A stretch of DNA of 64,000 nucleotides, from positions 620,001-684,000 of the forward strand of contig OY253675.1 of the NCBI GenBank assembly GCA_958009085.1, read 5' to 3'. A program made the position numbers and the translations under genes. The notes under the pieces were generated by a model. It did not search any database, was not told the origin of the DNA, and worked only from the letters and a program-made list of their open reading frames with translations. The DNA comes from Protoeuglena noctilucae. Lineage: Eukaryota > Chlorophyta > Pedinophyceae > Marsupiomonadales > Marsupiomonadaceae. Shown piece by piece: positions 52,783 to 63,500 of this stretch. How positions within the stretch are numbered: position 1 is the first letter of the stretch; every line of letters starts with the position of its first letter.

Positions 52783-53389
52783 GGCGGTTTGGTCTACGGG
52801 TGGTACGTAGACGCAGCACGTAGCACGTAGCTTGCAGGCCCCTTCCTACAGGACACATGGGCATGTGTCATACGCGCACCAAGCACTTGGAGCATAACAC
52901 GATCCATCGTTTGCGTATGTTTGAGCGTGCGAGTGGATGGTCCAGCAAGGCTCCTCGCCGCTCCTGTATTCTCGCGTGCCTTTTTCAGCTCCGTCGCGAT
53001 CCCCGGCTGTCTGGCCGCCCCCATGCCACCCGCGCTTGCATGCTATGAACCGTGTGTTGCGTTCTGCACTGTCGCTTGCGTGTCCTGGTTGAGAGTGCAC
53101 CGTAGTCGCTTGCGTTCAACTGATGTGCCACCCAGGGCCGCCGCCAATGTGCTCAATCGTGCGCCGCTCGCGCACGGCAGCCGATGGGGACAGACATGCA
53201 TGCTCCACCTACGCAAAACGTCACGCCGCACGCACCGACGGTGCCACGCAGCGATGAAGCAACAACCAGTCATGTGTCGTGTCTGATCTCGCATGCGCTG
53301 ACTGCAAATCGTGCCAAGATGACAAGTCCCAAGCCGGGCCTCCCCCAACTCATCAGACCACACCCGCACCCAGCCCCACACAGAGGCCC
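52783..53389. other. intergenic between convergent 3' ends
   Basis: About 600 bases lie between the ABC1-like stop and the 3' end of the minus-strand basic protein. There is a short direct repeat near 52798-52830 (gtacgtagacgcagcacgtagcacgtagc). No gene or RNA is seen. Confidence 0.45.
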
Positions 53390-54352
53390 TCACATGCGCG
53401 TCCTGCGCCCCTGGGGCCCCATTCTCGCGTCATTGGGCACCGTGATCTTCAGATTGTTCGGGGCCTTGGCCCTCTTCATCCCCGCGGGCGCCGACGCGGC
53501 CCTCCCATACCCCGCCCCGTTGCCGTACGCCATGGCCACCGGGTAAGCCCCCTGGGCCGCCGCCATCGGGCGGGCAGCCCTCGCCCGGCCGCCGTTCACC
53601 GCCACCACCGCCTGCCGCGGCGCGGGGCCCGCCCGGCGCTGCGTCTGCTGCGACCGCTGCAGCTGCGCCAACTGCGACCACAGGCACAAGAGACACGAGT
53701 CACATAACGGCCCACTCGCCGCTGTCCCCTCCGCCACGCACGCTGCCCCCGCCACCCCCCGCATCAGCCCAGCACTCCCCAGCGCTTTCCTATCTCTGCA
53801 CAAGCTTATCTCTCTCTCCCAACAGCCCCCGCACACTCACCTTGCTCTTCAGCTGCTCGTTCTCGTGCCGCAGCTTGTTGACCAGCTTGGCCGGGGTCGC
53901 CGCGGCCGGCCGCGCCTTGCCCGCGACGACCTTGACCTTGACGGGCACCGGGCGCGCCTTGCCGGCTTTACCCTTGACGCCCTTGACGGCCACAACCTTG
54001 CCCTTGCCCGGGGTCGCCACGCGCACGAGCTGCGGCGAGGGCGCGGGGCCGGGGGCGTGGAGAGGCTGACGTTCGAGTTCTATGCAAAATGAACAGCGTG
54101 ACTGCCGGCCGGGAGGCTCACCTTGGCCCCCTTGGCTGCCGCCTGCGCGGACTTGACCGCCCCGGCCTGGCCGCGCTTGGCCGCGACCTTCGCGGCGCGC
54201 CCGGCCTTGGCGCGCGTCTGCGCCGCGTCCGCCACGGCCTTCCCCTTCGCGGAGGCCTTGGTGGCCGCCTTGCGCGGCTCCTTGGCCTTCCTCTCCTGGG
54301 CAATGATGTCGTCGAGCGACATGCCCATCAAGTTCTCCACCTTGGTCGCCAT
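53390..54352 (-). CDS. basic mRNA-export-type protein with UAP56-binding motif (ALY/UIF-like)
   Basis: Three exons encode a small, very basic protein. The start at 54352 gives MATKVENLMGMSLDDIIAQE. The core MSLDDII is the UAP56/DDX39-binding motif found at the N-terminus of ALY/REF and UIF mRNA export adaptors. Lys/Ala/Arg-rich repeats follow (TRAKAGRAAKVAAKRGQAG, then KGVKGKAGKARPVPVKVKVV in the second exon, 53838-54060). The last exon has QLAQLQRSQQTQRRAGPAPR and ends MKRAKAPNNLKITVPNDARM with TGA at 53390-53392. The NLKITV segment resembles the C-terminal copy of the motif in such adaptors (LNVTLDN-like). No RRM domain is present, which argues for UIF or a related adaptor rather than ALY. 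It should act in the nucleus. Confidence 0.7.
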
Positions 54353-55101
54353 CTGGGGCCAAGCGGGGGTTATAGGGCGCAGTGAGTCATGAGCGTCCGG
54401 CAGACCCAGCAAGACGGGCAACGGAGCATGGCATGCGCGCGGAGGTGCCCCCAAACGCGGAAGCGCGCTTAAACGGTCGCGGGACGTTGCAGGCCGGGCG
54501 CGGACGAGGAGCGCTGGCGAACGCGCGCATTCCTAACGCCCTCGTCGACGCAACGCACGTCGCGCGGGGCCGGCAAGTGGGGGCCAGGGAGCGAAAACGC
54601 GACCTTGCCTCACCCCCGGTTCCAGGAGCGCCGGGACGCCATGCGCACGCTCGCGCCCCAAGGCCCAATTCAAATTGCAATAACTCAGCGTGGTCATCGC
54701 GGCGTCCCCGCGCGACGCGACCGGGGGGGAGCACGTTTGCCCAACATGGAGCGAGCGCAGCTCCCCGGGCCGTGGCTCTCCCCGCAGCAAGCATTCACCT
54801 TCAACCTGCGCCCTCGAGAGCGCGGGAAGGCCCGCGAGCTTGGTCGGTCCGCCCTGCGTTCGCGTGCTGGGAGGCCCAAAGCGAAGGTAGCGCACACGCT
54901 GCTTGTCCCACGTCGATGAGAATGCAGGAATTTGGGACGCGGGTGGTCTCAACGCTGAAGGCCTGACGTGGGGAGGGTTTCTGGAAGGCCCTCCCCTCCT
55001 CGGCCCGCCGCTCTTGGGCCGGCGGACGCGGCCCTGCGCACCCGAATATCAAACCTCAGGCACAGGCGTCGTTTGGTGGAGGATCTTCCAGCGGCTACAA
55101 A
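54353..55101. other. divergent intergenic region
   Basis: About 750 bases lie between the basic-protein start and the inferred Cpn60 start, read away from each other. Open frames are present on both strands without family-like sequence. It should hold two promoters. No motif stands out. Confidence 0.45.
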
Positions 55102-57457
55102 ATGGCAGCCCCTGTTGCAAGGCGAGTCGGCCCCGCCTCCCCCGGCGCTGGGCGGCCGTTCTCGGCCGGATGCCTGCGCCGTCATGTGCACGATCATTTC
55201 ATGGGAGCGGATGTGGCCCCGCGCCGGCTCAAGGGGCGGGACGCGCGCCTGACGGAAGGCCGGCCGTCCCCCCACCCATCCACACCGCCCGGCGCCGCGC
55301 AGGCCGTTCGGCACGCGAACGCTGGCTTGCCGGCGACGTGAATGTCTGAATCGCGCCCGCTGATGCCCCGTTTCGGCACTATACCGCCCGCTGCGGCTGC
55401 GAACGGCGCTTCTCTGGAACCTCCCAGCCCACGCCCCGCCGCCCCTCTCCGCGCGCCGCAGGGATGCCCAGCTCGCCGCGAGCTCCGCGCGGAGCTCGCT
55501 CGCGACCCGGAGCGGTAGGCGGTGCTCGACGGTGGCCCGCGCGGCCAAGGAGCTGCACTTCAACCAGAACGGCGAGGCGCTCAAGCGCATGCAGGCGGGC
55601 GTGGACAAGCTCGCCACGGTGGTGGGCGTGACGCTGGGTCCCAAGGGCCGCAATGTGGTCCTTGAGTCCAAGTTTGGCTCCCCCAAGATCGTGAACGACG
55701 GCGTGACGGTGGCCAAGGAGGTGCAGCTGGAGGACCCCGTGGAGAACCTGGGGGCCAAGCTGGTCATCCAGGCCGCGTCCAAGACGAACGACCTTGCGGG
55801 CGACGGCACCACGACGGCCACCATCCTGTCGGCGGGCCTCATCGCCGAGGGGATGAAGGTGGTGGCGGCGGGGGCCAACCCCATCCAGATCGTGCGGGGC
55901 ATCGAGAAGGCGAGGGGCCGGGCGCAGGGGTAGAGCTATTGCCGCGCGAGCAGCAGGGAGGCGGCGACGCGCTCATGAAAGCCGCGCCTGACGTGCTGAC
56001 TGTCGTGCTGGCCGTGTCGCGCAGACGGTCAAGGCGCTGGTGGAGGAGCTGCGGGAGCTGTCCCTGGAGGTCCGGGGCACGGAGGACATCAAGAACGTGG
56101 CGACGGTGTCTGCGGGCGGCAACGAGGCGATCGGGGAGCTCATCTCCCGTGCGATGGACAAGGTCGGGCGCAAGGGCGTGGTCACGATGGAGGAGAGCAA
56201 GACGGCCGAGGACAACCTGGTGTTTGTGGAGGGCATGCAGTTCGAGCGCGGCTACGTGTCGCCGTACTTCGTGACGGACCCCGAGCGCATGGTGTGCGAG
56301 TACGAGAACGCCCGGCTGCTCCTGGTCGACAAGAAGATCAGCACGGCCCGCGACATCATCGGGGTGCTCGAGGCGTCCATCCGGGGCAACTTCCCGCTGG
56401 TCGTCATGGCCGAGGACTTCGAGCAGGAGGCCCTTGCCACGATGGTGGTGAACAAGCTCCGGGGGTCGCTCAAGCTGGTGGCAATCAAGGCGCCCGGCTT
56501 CGGCGAGCGCAAGTCGCAGTACCTCGAGGACATCGCCATCCTCACGGGGGCTACGGTCGTCAAGGACGAGACGGGGGTCACGCTCGACAAGGCCGACGAG
56601 TCGGTGCTGGGCATCGCGGCCAAGGTCGAGGTCGGGAAGGAGAACTGCGTGATCGTCGGGGACGGCTCCACGCAGGAGGCGGTCGAGGCGCGCTGCAAGC
56701 AGATCCGCCGCCTCATCGAGGCCACCGAGGCGGAGGTGAGGCGGCGCGAATCGCCGGCCCTGCGCAACTATGCGCCTGGCCGCACGCCCTGCGCCCCTGG
56801 CTGCGCGGCCGCCCGGCGCGGCGGTGCAGCGCAGCGCGCGGCCCAGCACCTCTAATAGCAGGTGTGTATCAGATGACGGGAATATCTCGCCCCTTTCGCC
56901 CGCAGTACGAGAAGGAGAAGCTGAACGAGCGCATCGCTCGGCTGTCGGGTGGTGTGGCGATCGTGCAGGTGGGCGGGCAGACGGAGACGGAGATGAAGGA
57001 GAAGAAGTTCCGCGTGGAGGACGCGCTGTGCGCGACGCGGGCGGCGGTGGAGGAGGGCATCGTGATTGGGGGCGGGTGCACGCTGCTCAAGCTGGCGGCC
57101 AAGGTGGAGGACATCAAGAAGGACCTGAGCAACGAGGAGCAGGTGGTGGGCGCGGAGATCGTCAAGAAGGCGCTCCACTACCCGCTCCGCCTCATCGCCA
57201 ACAACGCCGGCGTCAACGGCTCAGTCGTCATGAGCAAGGTCATGGACGCCAAGGACCCCAACTTCGGCTTCAACGCCGCCACGGGCCGCTACGAGAACCT
57301 CATGGAGTCGGGCATCATCGACCCCACCAAGGTCATCCGCTGCTCCCTCGAGAACGCCGCCTCGGTGGCCAAGACGTTCCTCACGGCCGACGTGGTCGTC
57401 ACCCAGATCCCCGAGCCGCAGCCCGCCGCGGCTGGCGCCGGCGACATGGGCTACTAG
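55102..57457 (+). CDS. CPN60B: plastid chaperonin 60, beta-type (Cpn60/GroEL)
   Basis: This is an ATP-dependent folding chaperonin of the plastid stroma. The mature part starts [20 protein letters not shown] (55.54 kb), typical of plastid Cpn60-beta. [11 protein letters not shown] (ATP site), [14 protein letters not shown] and [15 protein letters not shown] follow. After an intron at 55910-56024 come [40 protein letters not shown] (apical domain) and KAPGFGER. After a second intron (56735-56904) come [34 protein letters not shown] and [20 protein letters not shown], with TAG at 57455. The exon beginning 55462 carries the end of a transit peptide ([19 protein letters not shown]). The exact start is inferred: ATG 55102 (MAAPVA) joins through a GC donor at 55122, in phase, to 55462, giving a transit peptide of about 35 residues. 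The C-terminus ends GAGDMGY, not in a GGM repeat. Confidence 0.92.
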
Positions 57458-58485
57458 ACGCGCCTCCCCGTCCCGCTAGGAAGCAGCTCAGATGTCATGC
57501 AGTGGTGGTGTCGCACGCGGACCGGCCGAAGAGTTGAAGCTCGCGGCGGCATGCCAACCGAGTCGCGCGTTTCATCCAAGTCAGCCACAGCGCCTAGTGT
57601 GCCTACATCTCCTGCGTGTCCGTGCGGTGCGGGCGGGGCTGCCCATCTCGCGCAAGGGGCTGCGTGCCGGGATGCTTGCGCTTCCGGAGCCTGCGGAGGG
57701 GCACTCGTTGCCATCGGAGGCCGTTTCGAGGCACAGATATGCAGGAGCGCATTCATTTACGCTGCAGCTGGCGCACCCGGGGACCCGGAAGTCCGGACCG
57801 TGGCGCATGAGCTCCAGGAGGGTCGGCTGGTCTTGCGACTCCGGGTCGACTGCCGGGGCCTGCTTGGCCTCCGCCGGGCCGGCGATCGCGGGGTTGGAGG
57901 TCAGCTCCGTCTGTACCAGGACCGGCCGGACTGGAACGGGCTTGGGCGCGTGGGCCACGAGCGTGTCCACGGGGCAGAGCTCGACCTGCAGTGGCGGGGC
58001 CTGGGTGCGGTCCCTGGGTCCACACGACGCATGCCCGGCTGCTCTTAAGGGAACGCAACCATTCGGGTCCTGGGAAGCGTGCTCCATCGCGCCAAACGCG
58101 GCAATCGCCCCGCTGACAACGAGCCTCCTCACCTCGACCGCGCACCCGTCCTTAGCTTTCATCAGCAATGCGATGCATTTCGCGTTGTGACTCTGTATTT
58201 TCTCCATTATTCCGGAGCCGAGGAGCCGCGGGAGCGAGCCGGGGCGGGGGTGCTGGGCCCTCCGATGAATTCGAAAGCGGAGCGAAGTTGCAAGCCTCGC
58301 TATGGCCACGGCGGCAGACAATGGTTTGAAGGGCGAAAAGCACATGTGCGAAGGAGGTGAGTCGGGTCCAGGGCGAAAGTCCGTCCAATGGTCTGACGAA
58401 GGCGGGCGCAGCTGCGTCAGGCTAAGCTAGCGTCGACTGGAGCATCCCTAGAACCCAGGGACCGCGTCCTTCGCCTTGCTATCGC
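57458..58485. other. intergenic between convergent genes, with a doubtful minus-strand ORF
   Basis: The 1-kb gap between the Cpn60 stop and the rhomboid stop codon contains an uninterrupted 254-codon minus-strand frame (57581-58345), listed separately. Nothing else is seen. Confidence 0.45.
57581..58345 (-). CDS. possible intronless hypothetical protein
   Basis: An ATG at 58345 opens a 254-codon frame. It starts with a basic, Ser/Ala-rich segment (SAAVAIARLATSLRFRIHRR) that could be a targeting peptide, then KIQSHNAKCIALLMKAKDGC and RLVVSGAIAAFGAMEHAS, and ends in Cys-, Pro- and Arg-rich sequence (FRVPGCASCSVNECAPAYLC). Third-codon-position GC, judged by eye, is lower than in neighbouring genes, and nearly every other gene here has introns. 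Both count against it. The mixed amino-acid composition and the fit within a 1-kb gap count for it. I do not recognise it. Confidence 0.33.
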   Translation of the reverse strand: MCFSPFKPLSAAVAIARLATSLRFRIHRRAQHPRPGSLPRLLGSGIMEKIQSHNAKCIALLMKAKDGCAVEVRRLVVSGAIAAFGAMEHASQDPNGCVPLRAAGHASCGPRDRTQAPPLQVELCPVDTLVAHAPKPVPVRPVLVQTELTSNPAIAGPAEAKQAPAVDPESQDQPTLLELMRHGPDFRVPGCASCSVNECAPAYLCLETASDGNECPSAGSGSASIPARSPLREMGSPARTARTRRRCRHTRRCG

Positions 58486-59847
58486 TCAGGCCGGCCGCCG
58501 CAGAAGGGGAGCACGGTAGCGCAGGATCTTGAGCGGAGGGTCATCCACCAGCACTCTCTCGCCGTTCTTGTACGCCAGCCTGCGCCAAGCTGGAAGAAGC
58601 AGGCTCAGCTGTAAGGTGCATCCGAAGCAGCCCCGTCGCACCACGGCCCCTGCTCGCTCGCCTGAGGTGCGGGCCCAGGAGGAACGCCACCAGCGCCCCG
58701 CCAACCAGGCCCCCAATGTGTCCAAAGTTGTCGACGTTCACCGATACGAGCCCGTACAGCAGGTTGACGCCGATGGTGCGCGCAAGCGAGTTGCGGTAGG
58801 CCTCCATGTTCGGGAGCAGCTGCGGGGAAGGGAGGGTTGTGATCGGCATGTACGTGTGCAACGATGTCAAACGCTGTTGGCACTGTCATGGACATGACTA
58901 CCTATCACACACCTTCTCGTGCCGCTGGGCGAAGACCCACATGGCCCCTGCCAGGCCGAACAGCGCTCCCGACGCCCCCACGGCCGGCGCAGAGGAGAAG
59001 GCAAAGGAGGCGAGCGTGCCCGTGACGGCCGCCACCGCGTAAATGACGGCGAATCTGCGCGCCAGGTCGCAGGGCGGACCGGTCAACACCTGTATGCGAG
59101 CAGCACGTCAACCCACACCACCGCACGCGCCCTTACCGGACGCGCCCGCTGATCTGCTCGACCTCGGGCCCCACAGAGTTCAGGAACATGCTGTTGAACG
59201 CCAGGTGCATGACGTCGGCGTGCAGGAAGGCTGGCGTGATGAACCGCCACGCCTGCGGCCGACGTGTGAGTGTACGTGCTGTCAACTACAGGGAGCGGGC
59301 CAAAGCATGCGCGGCGTAGGTCACCGCCCGCAACTCAGATGTCAAAGTCGCTCTTCCTTACCTGCCCGGCAAGGATGAGCTCGTTGATCTTGGCACCAGC
59401 CAAAAAGAGACGCCCGCGCAGAATCGCGTCGGCGGCAAACACAGCCACGTTGATGCCCAGCAGGATGTCCGTGATGCGCCTCGAGTCATTCCCGAACCCG
59501 GACTGCCTCCGCATCCGCCGGCCGTAGGGCCTGCGCCAAGACGTGCGAGTGGCTCGTCGCAACCATGGCCGATACGGCCAAGCGCAGAGCCCAGGCAGCC
59601 TAGCTGTCGTAGCCCGCAACTTGCCTGGAGTGAAGGGTTGTTGCAGCGAAGGCTCCGCCGCAAATACCGCAGGCCGCGAGAGTGGTGACCCGCCGCGGCC
59701 CCGTGAGGCGTGGCCTGCCACATCCTGCGCCGCCCCTTGCGCCCCGGACCCCGCAATCGGCTCCCTGCAAGCCGGCACGGGATCGATGTAACGAAGCAGT
59801 TTGTGAGACGGCCTATGCGATCGGGAACGAGGAGCGTGGATGATCAA
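58486..59847 (-). CDS. rhomboid-family intramembrane serine protease, probably plastid
   Basis: Rhomboids cut single-pass proteins inside the membrane. The exon at about 59362-59530 has RRITDILLGINVAVFAADAI (first helix) and INELILAGQ. The next (about 59140-59250) has AWRFITPAFLHADVMHLAFN with the family HxxxN block (HLAFN). A following exon (about 58916-59090) has VGASGALFGLAGAMWVFA, with the catalytic Ser in GASG. Another (58670-58820) has VNLLYGLVSVNVDNFGHIGG, with the catalytic His in GHIGG. The protein ends VDDPPLKILRYRAP with TGA at 58486-58488. Upstream of GRRMRRQSGFG (59.51 kb) an acceptor is visible, so the N-terminal targeting exon lies further right. The frame up to 59847 is Ala/Arg/Pro-rich like a transit peptide, but its start is not settled. 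Confidence 0.8.
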
Positions 59848-60537
59848 TCTCTCACCTCCCCCCCGGTGTCCCTACCCCGGCGCCAGCTGCCAGGCCAAGG
59901 CTTCCCCGACCACTGCAATGGAATGCTCCGCATCAGGGGTCGCAGCTCCGCTCCCAACGACGGAACCCGCCCCTGAGCGCAACGAGTGAGCTGGTCCCGG
60001 TCACGACCCCCTCCCTGACGACCTCCGCGCACCCGAGCTACGAGCAAAGGTCCGCGTGCTTGAAAGGACAAGGCAAAAACGAACGCGCTCCCCACAACTC
60101 GCCTGCGCGGCCTGCGTCACGCGGGCCGTGATGACGTACTAAGCAAAAAGGAACTGGTGGATGGGATGCGAGGGACGAGGCAACGCAGCCGGGATGCGCT
60201 CGCGACACTGGGTGTTCAGATTGTCGAGATGAGCGTGACATTGCGGCTCTCGTGCTCGTCAGATGCCGAACAGGGTGGTGCCCTACACAAGTGTGGCAGC
60301 CACACTGGCTCTTTGGCACGATTCAAGGGACTTGCGCTTAGGCCCGGTTGTGCGCTGTACAGTTCGCCACGCTGGATGGGGACTGGAGCGTCGGATGGGA
60401 GGATTGGCGCGCGGAGTGCACGCCCAAGTGCTGGCTGAGCCATGAGCGCAGGTGAGCGTCGCTGCCAGGGGGTCCCCGACGCTCGCTGTCGGGAATTCGC
60501 AAGCGCGGCGTTCGATATATACGCAGGCGGCTCTGCG
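59848..60537. other. divergent intergenic region
   Basis: About 690 bases lie between the rhomboid 5' end and the ERCC6L2-like start. They probably hold unassigned 5' exons of both genes. An ATG at 60442 followed by GCAGGTGAG could be a tiny leader exon, but I could not join it in frame. Confidence 0.4.
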
Positions 60538-63500
60538 ATGCCGTCGGAGGGCCCGGCCTGGCGGAGGGTGCTGGCCTTCCAAAGCGGCGCGATGAAGGAG
60601 GACCCGCCGAGCCAGACCAGCCGCGATGAGGCGTGCAGCCTGCCGGAGGTGACGAGACGGATGCCTTGTCGCTTTGGGGGAAGCCTGTGTGGGTGGCGGT
60701 GTCCCGATTCCCGCTGCCGTGTGTGCCCCGTGTGTGCCCTCGCTGCCGCTGCGACGTCTCCCTCCTCTCGTTCGACGCCATCTTCGCCTATCGAACGCAG
60801 GCCGTGCATCCAGTGAGCGCGCGTGGCCTGAGCGCGGGGCCCGGCACCTCTGGAGCGCCACCAGTGCGCGACCCAGAGACGCCGTGCGACGCCTCCGCGG
60901 ACCTCTTTGCGGACTTTTTCTGGCACGGGACCGTCAAGTCTTCTTCCGGGAAGCGCTTGTCGCAGTCGCCGGCCACGCCGGCAGCTGGCTCTCCTGCGCC
61001 CGGCCCCGCCAAGCGCCGCAAGGTGCCGCCCTTCTCCCGCTCGGCCCCGCCCGCGGCCCGCGGCGTGCGGAACTCCCAGAGTCAAGGCACGGCGGAGGCG
61101 GACGATTCGGGGGACTCGGATCCGGAGGGCGGGGACGGGCGCGAGCGCGTGGCATCGCCTGCCGAGTTGGCCCCTGCCCCGAGGGACGCGCCGTTGGGAT
61201 CTCAGGCGGAGGTCGCGGCTGTGGCGGAAGAGAGCAGCAGTGAGGAGGAGGCGATGGATGACGCAGACGCGGCCCCGGACGACCTGCTGTTGCCCCCCAG
61301 CGCGCGCCGACAGCTGCGGGTGCCGGGGCACGTGGGGCGATACCTGAGGGACTACCAGATCGAAGGCGTGGCGTTTCTGGCGAGGCGGTACCTGGAGGGA
61401 CTCGGGGCGATCCTGGTGGACGACATGGGCCTGGGCAAGACCCTGCAGGTCATCGCGTTTCTGGCAGGGGTGCACCAGCACTGCCAGGAGGAGGAGGAGC
61501 CGTTCTCGGTGTTGTTGATATGCCCCACGTCGCTGAAGGACAATTGGATCGACGAGTTCGAGAAGTGGGCGAAGAAGGGGCAGGCGAGCATCTGGTGAGA
61601 GATTTGTAAGTACGGAGGCTGTGTTGAGAGAGAGCGAGCAATGGCAAGCGGCGGGGGGCAAAACCCTGCTTGTCGCACGCGACCCGGCATGTTACTTTGC
61701 TTGCCCGCTGGGTGTAATCACAGCACGATCGCTGTTTCATCGCAGCACGATCCTTACCCCTGCATCGTCACCCGTCCCCTCCTCGCAGCGTGGACAAGGC
61801 CGAGGGCAAGGACTTGGACAACAAGATCAACCGCATCCGTAACGGCCGCCTGCACGTGCTGGTGGTGTCGCTGGGTCTGGTGCGGACTTATATCCAGGAG
61901 CTGGCGGAGGTGGATTTCACGGCGGTGGTGGTGGACGAGGCGCACAAGATCAAGAACATGGAGAGCAAGGTGGGTTGGGGATGGTGGGAGATGATGGGAG
62001 ATGGGCAGCTGAGATGATGTAAGATGCAGAGCAAGGTAACGGGAGGTGTGACGGGGGGCGGGGAGATGGGGTATGAGGGCGAGCCACCTGACGGAGCACG
62101 ATTGACTGCTGTCGATGCATGGATGGATTGACACTAACAATAATGCACTCGCCTTTTCCATACAGGCGTTCAAGGCCTGCATGAAACTGCGGACACCGCT
62201 GCGGTACGCCCTGACTGGCACGCCCATGCCCAACAGATACGGTGAGGGTGGGGAGAGGGTGGTGGTGACAACAAGGGGGTGAGTGAAGGCATGTACAATG
62301 GCAGTGCAGTGCGGATGGGGAGAGAGAACGTGAGGGGTGGCTGTGGTAGTCATGCATGTGATGGTGGGACAGTAAGTGAGGGCCCTCGTCTTTACCCCTC
62401 ACACCCTCCCAGAGGAGCTCTACGCTCTGGTGGAGTGGGTGACGCAGGGCGACAACCCCCTGGGGGACATCAAGGTGTTCAGAGACGAGATCAGCAGGCC
62501 GCTGAGGGAGGGGTTTGACGCGCGGGCCACCCAGGCGCAGAGGGCCAGGGCAGAGGCGGTGCTGCACCGGGTGCAGAACAGGATCAAGTGAGGGAGAGGG
62601 AGGGTTGGTGTGAATGTTTGGATGAGTGGTTGGTGTTGATGTCAGTTGATGGAGATGGGCGGTTATTATTGATGGGTGGTGTTTGTACTAACCCCAAAGC
62701 GAGGGTGTTTGATTACTGGTCGTGCTATGCCATGGGTAATTACCAAGCATCGTCATGCTTGTCACCGCATCAGACACACCAGACCTCGCCACCTCCCTTT
62801 ACTCTCCCCAACCCCCCAGGCGCCTTCTCCTGAAGAGGTCCAAGGACGTCGTGCTCCGTGACGTGCTGCCGATTAAGCGGGATCTCTTTGTGCTGTGCCC
62901 GATGAGCGCGGTGCAGACGGCGGCGTATGAGAGGCTGCTGTTGTCGGAAGACACGCAGTGGGTCATCGACGTGGTGATTAGAGGAGTGGGGAAGGGGGGG
63001 GAGGTGAGGAGCATGGATGTGGGAGTGGGTGGTGATTTGGGGGGACGGGAAGGGGGCGGAGGTGAGGGGCGGTGGTGGGGAGATGTGGCAGTGGTTGGGT
63101 GACGGTGGGTGTGTGGCTGACCATTGACATAGTGCGTTTAGAGGGGAGGTGAAGGGCTGTACGAGGGTGGGCGCGTTGAGAGGGAGGGTGCAGGCAGTGT
63201 GGATGTGAGAGCGACAGGGTGCCACTACCACCGAACGTGCTCTCTGCCAATCGTGCTTTGCCCTTCTCTCTCTCAGATGGTGATGGATCCAGAGACCAAG
63301 GGTCCCCTGTGGCGGTCGCTGCACTGCTGCCAGTGCCCCAATGAGGACGGCAAGTGCAACAAGCACAGGCCGGAGGTAAGGGGTGGTGGCTGTGTGAGAT
63401 GGTGGCGGTGGGGGTAGCAGTGAGACTCACCTCACCCCACCCTCACACACCCCACCCTCTCACCCCACCCCACACTCTCTCAACCCCCCCCCCCCCCCCC

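Noticed and set aside
55839-56849. 336-codon open frame on the minus strand
   Set aside because: It lies exactly antisense to the well-supported Cpn60 exons. Leu/Arg/His-rich composition is what the complement of GC-rich Cpn60 codons produces.
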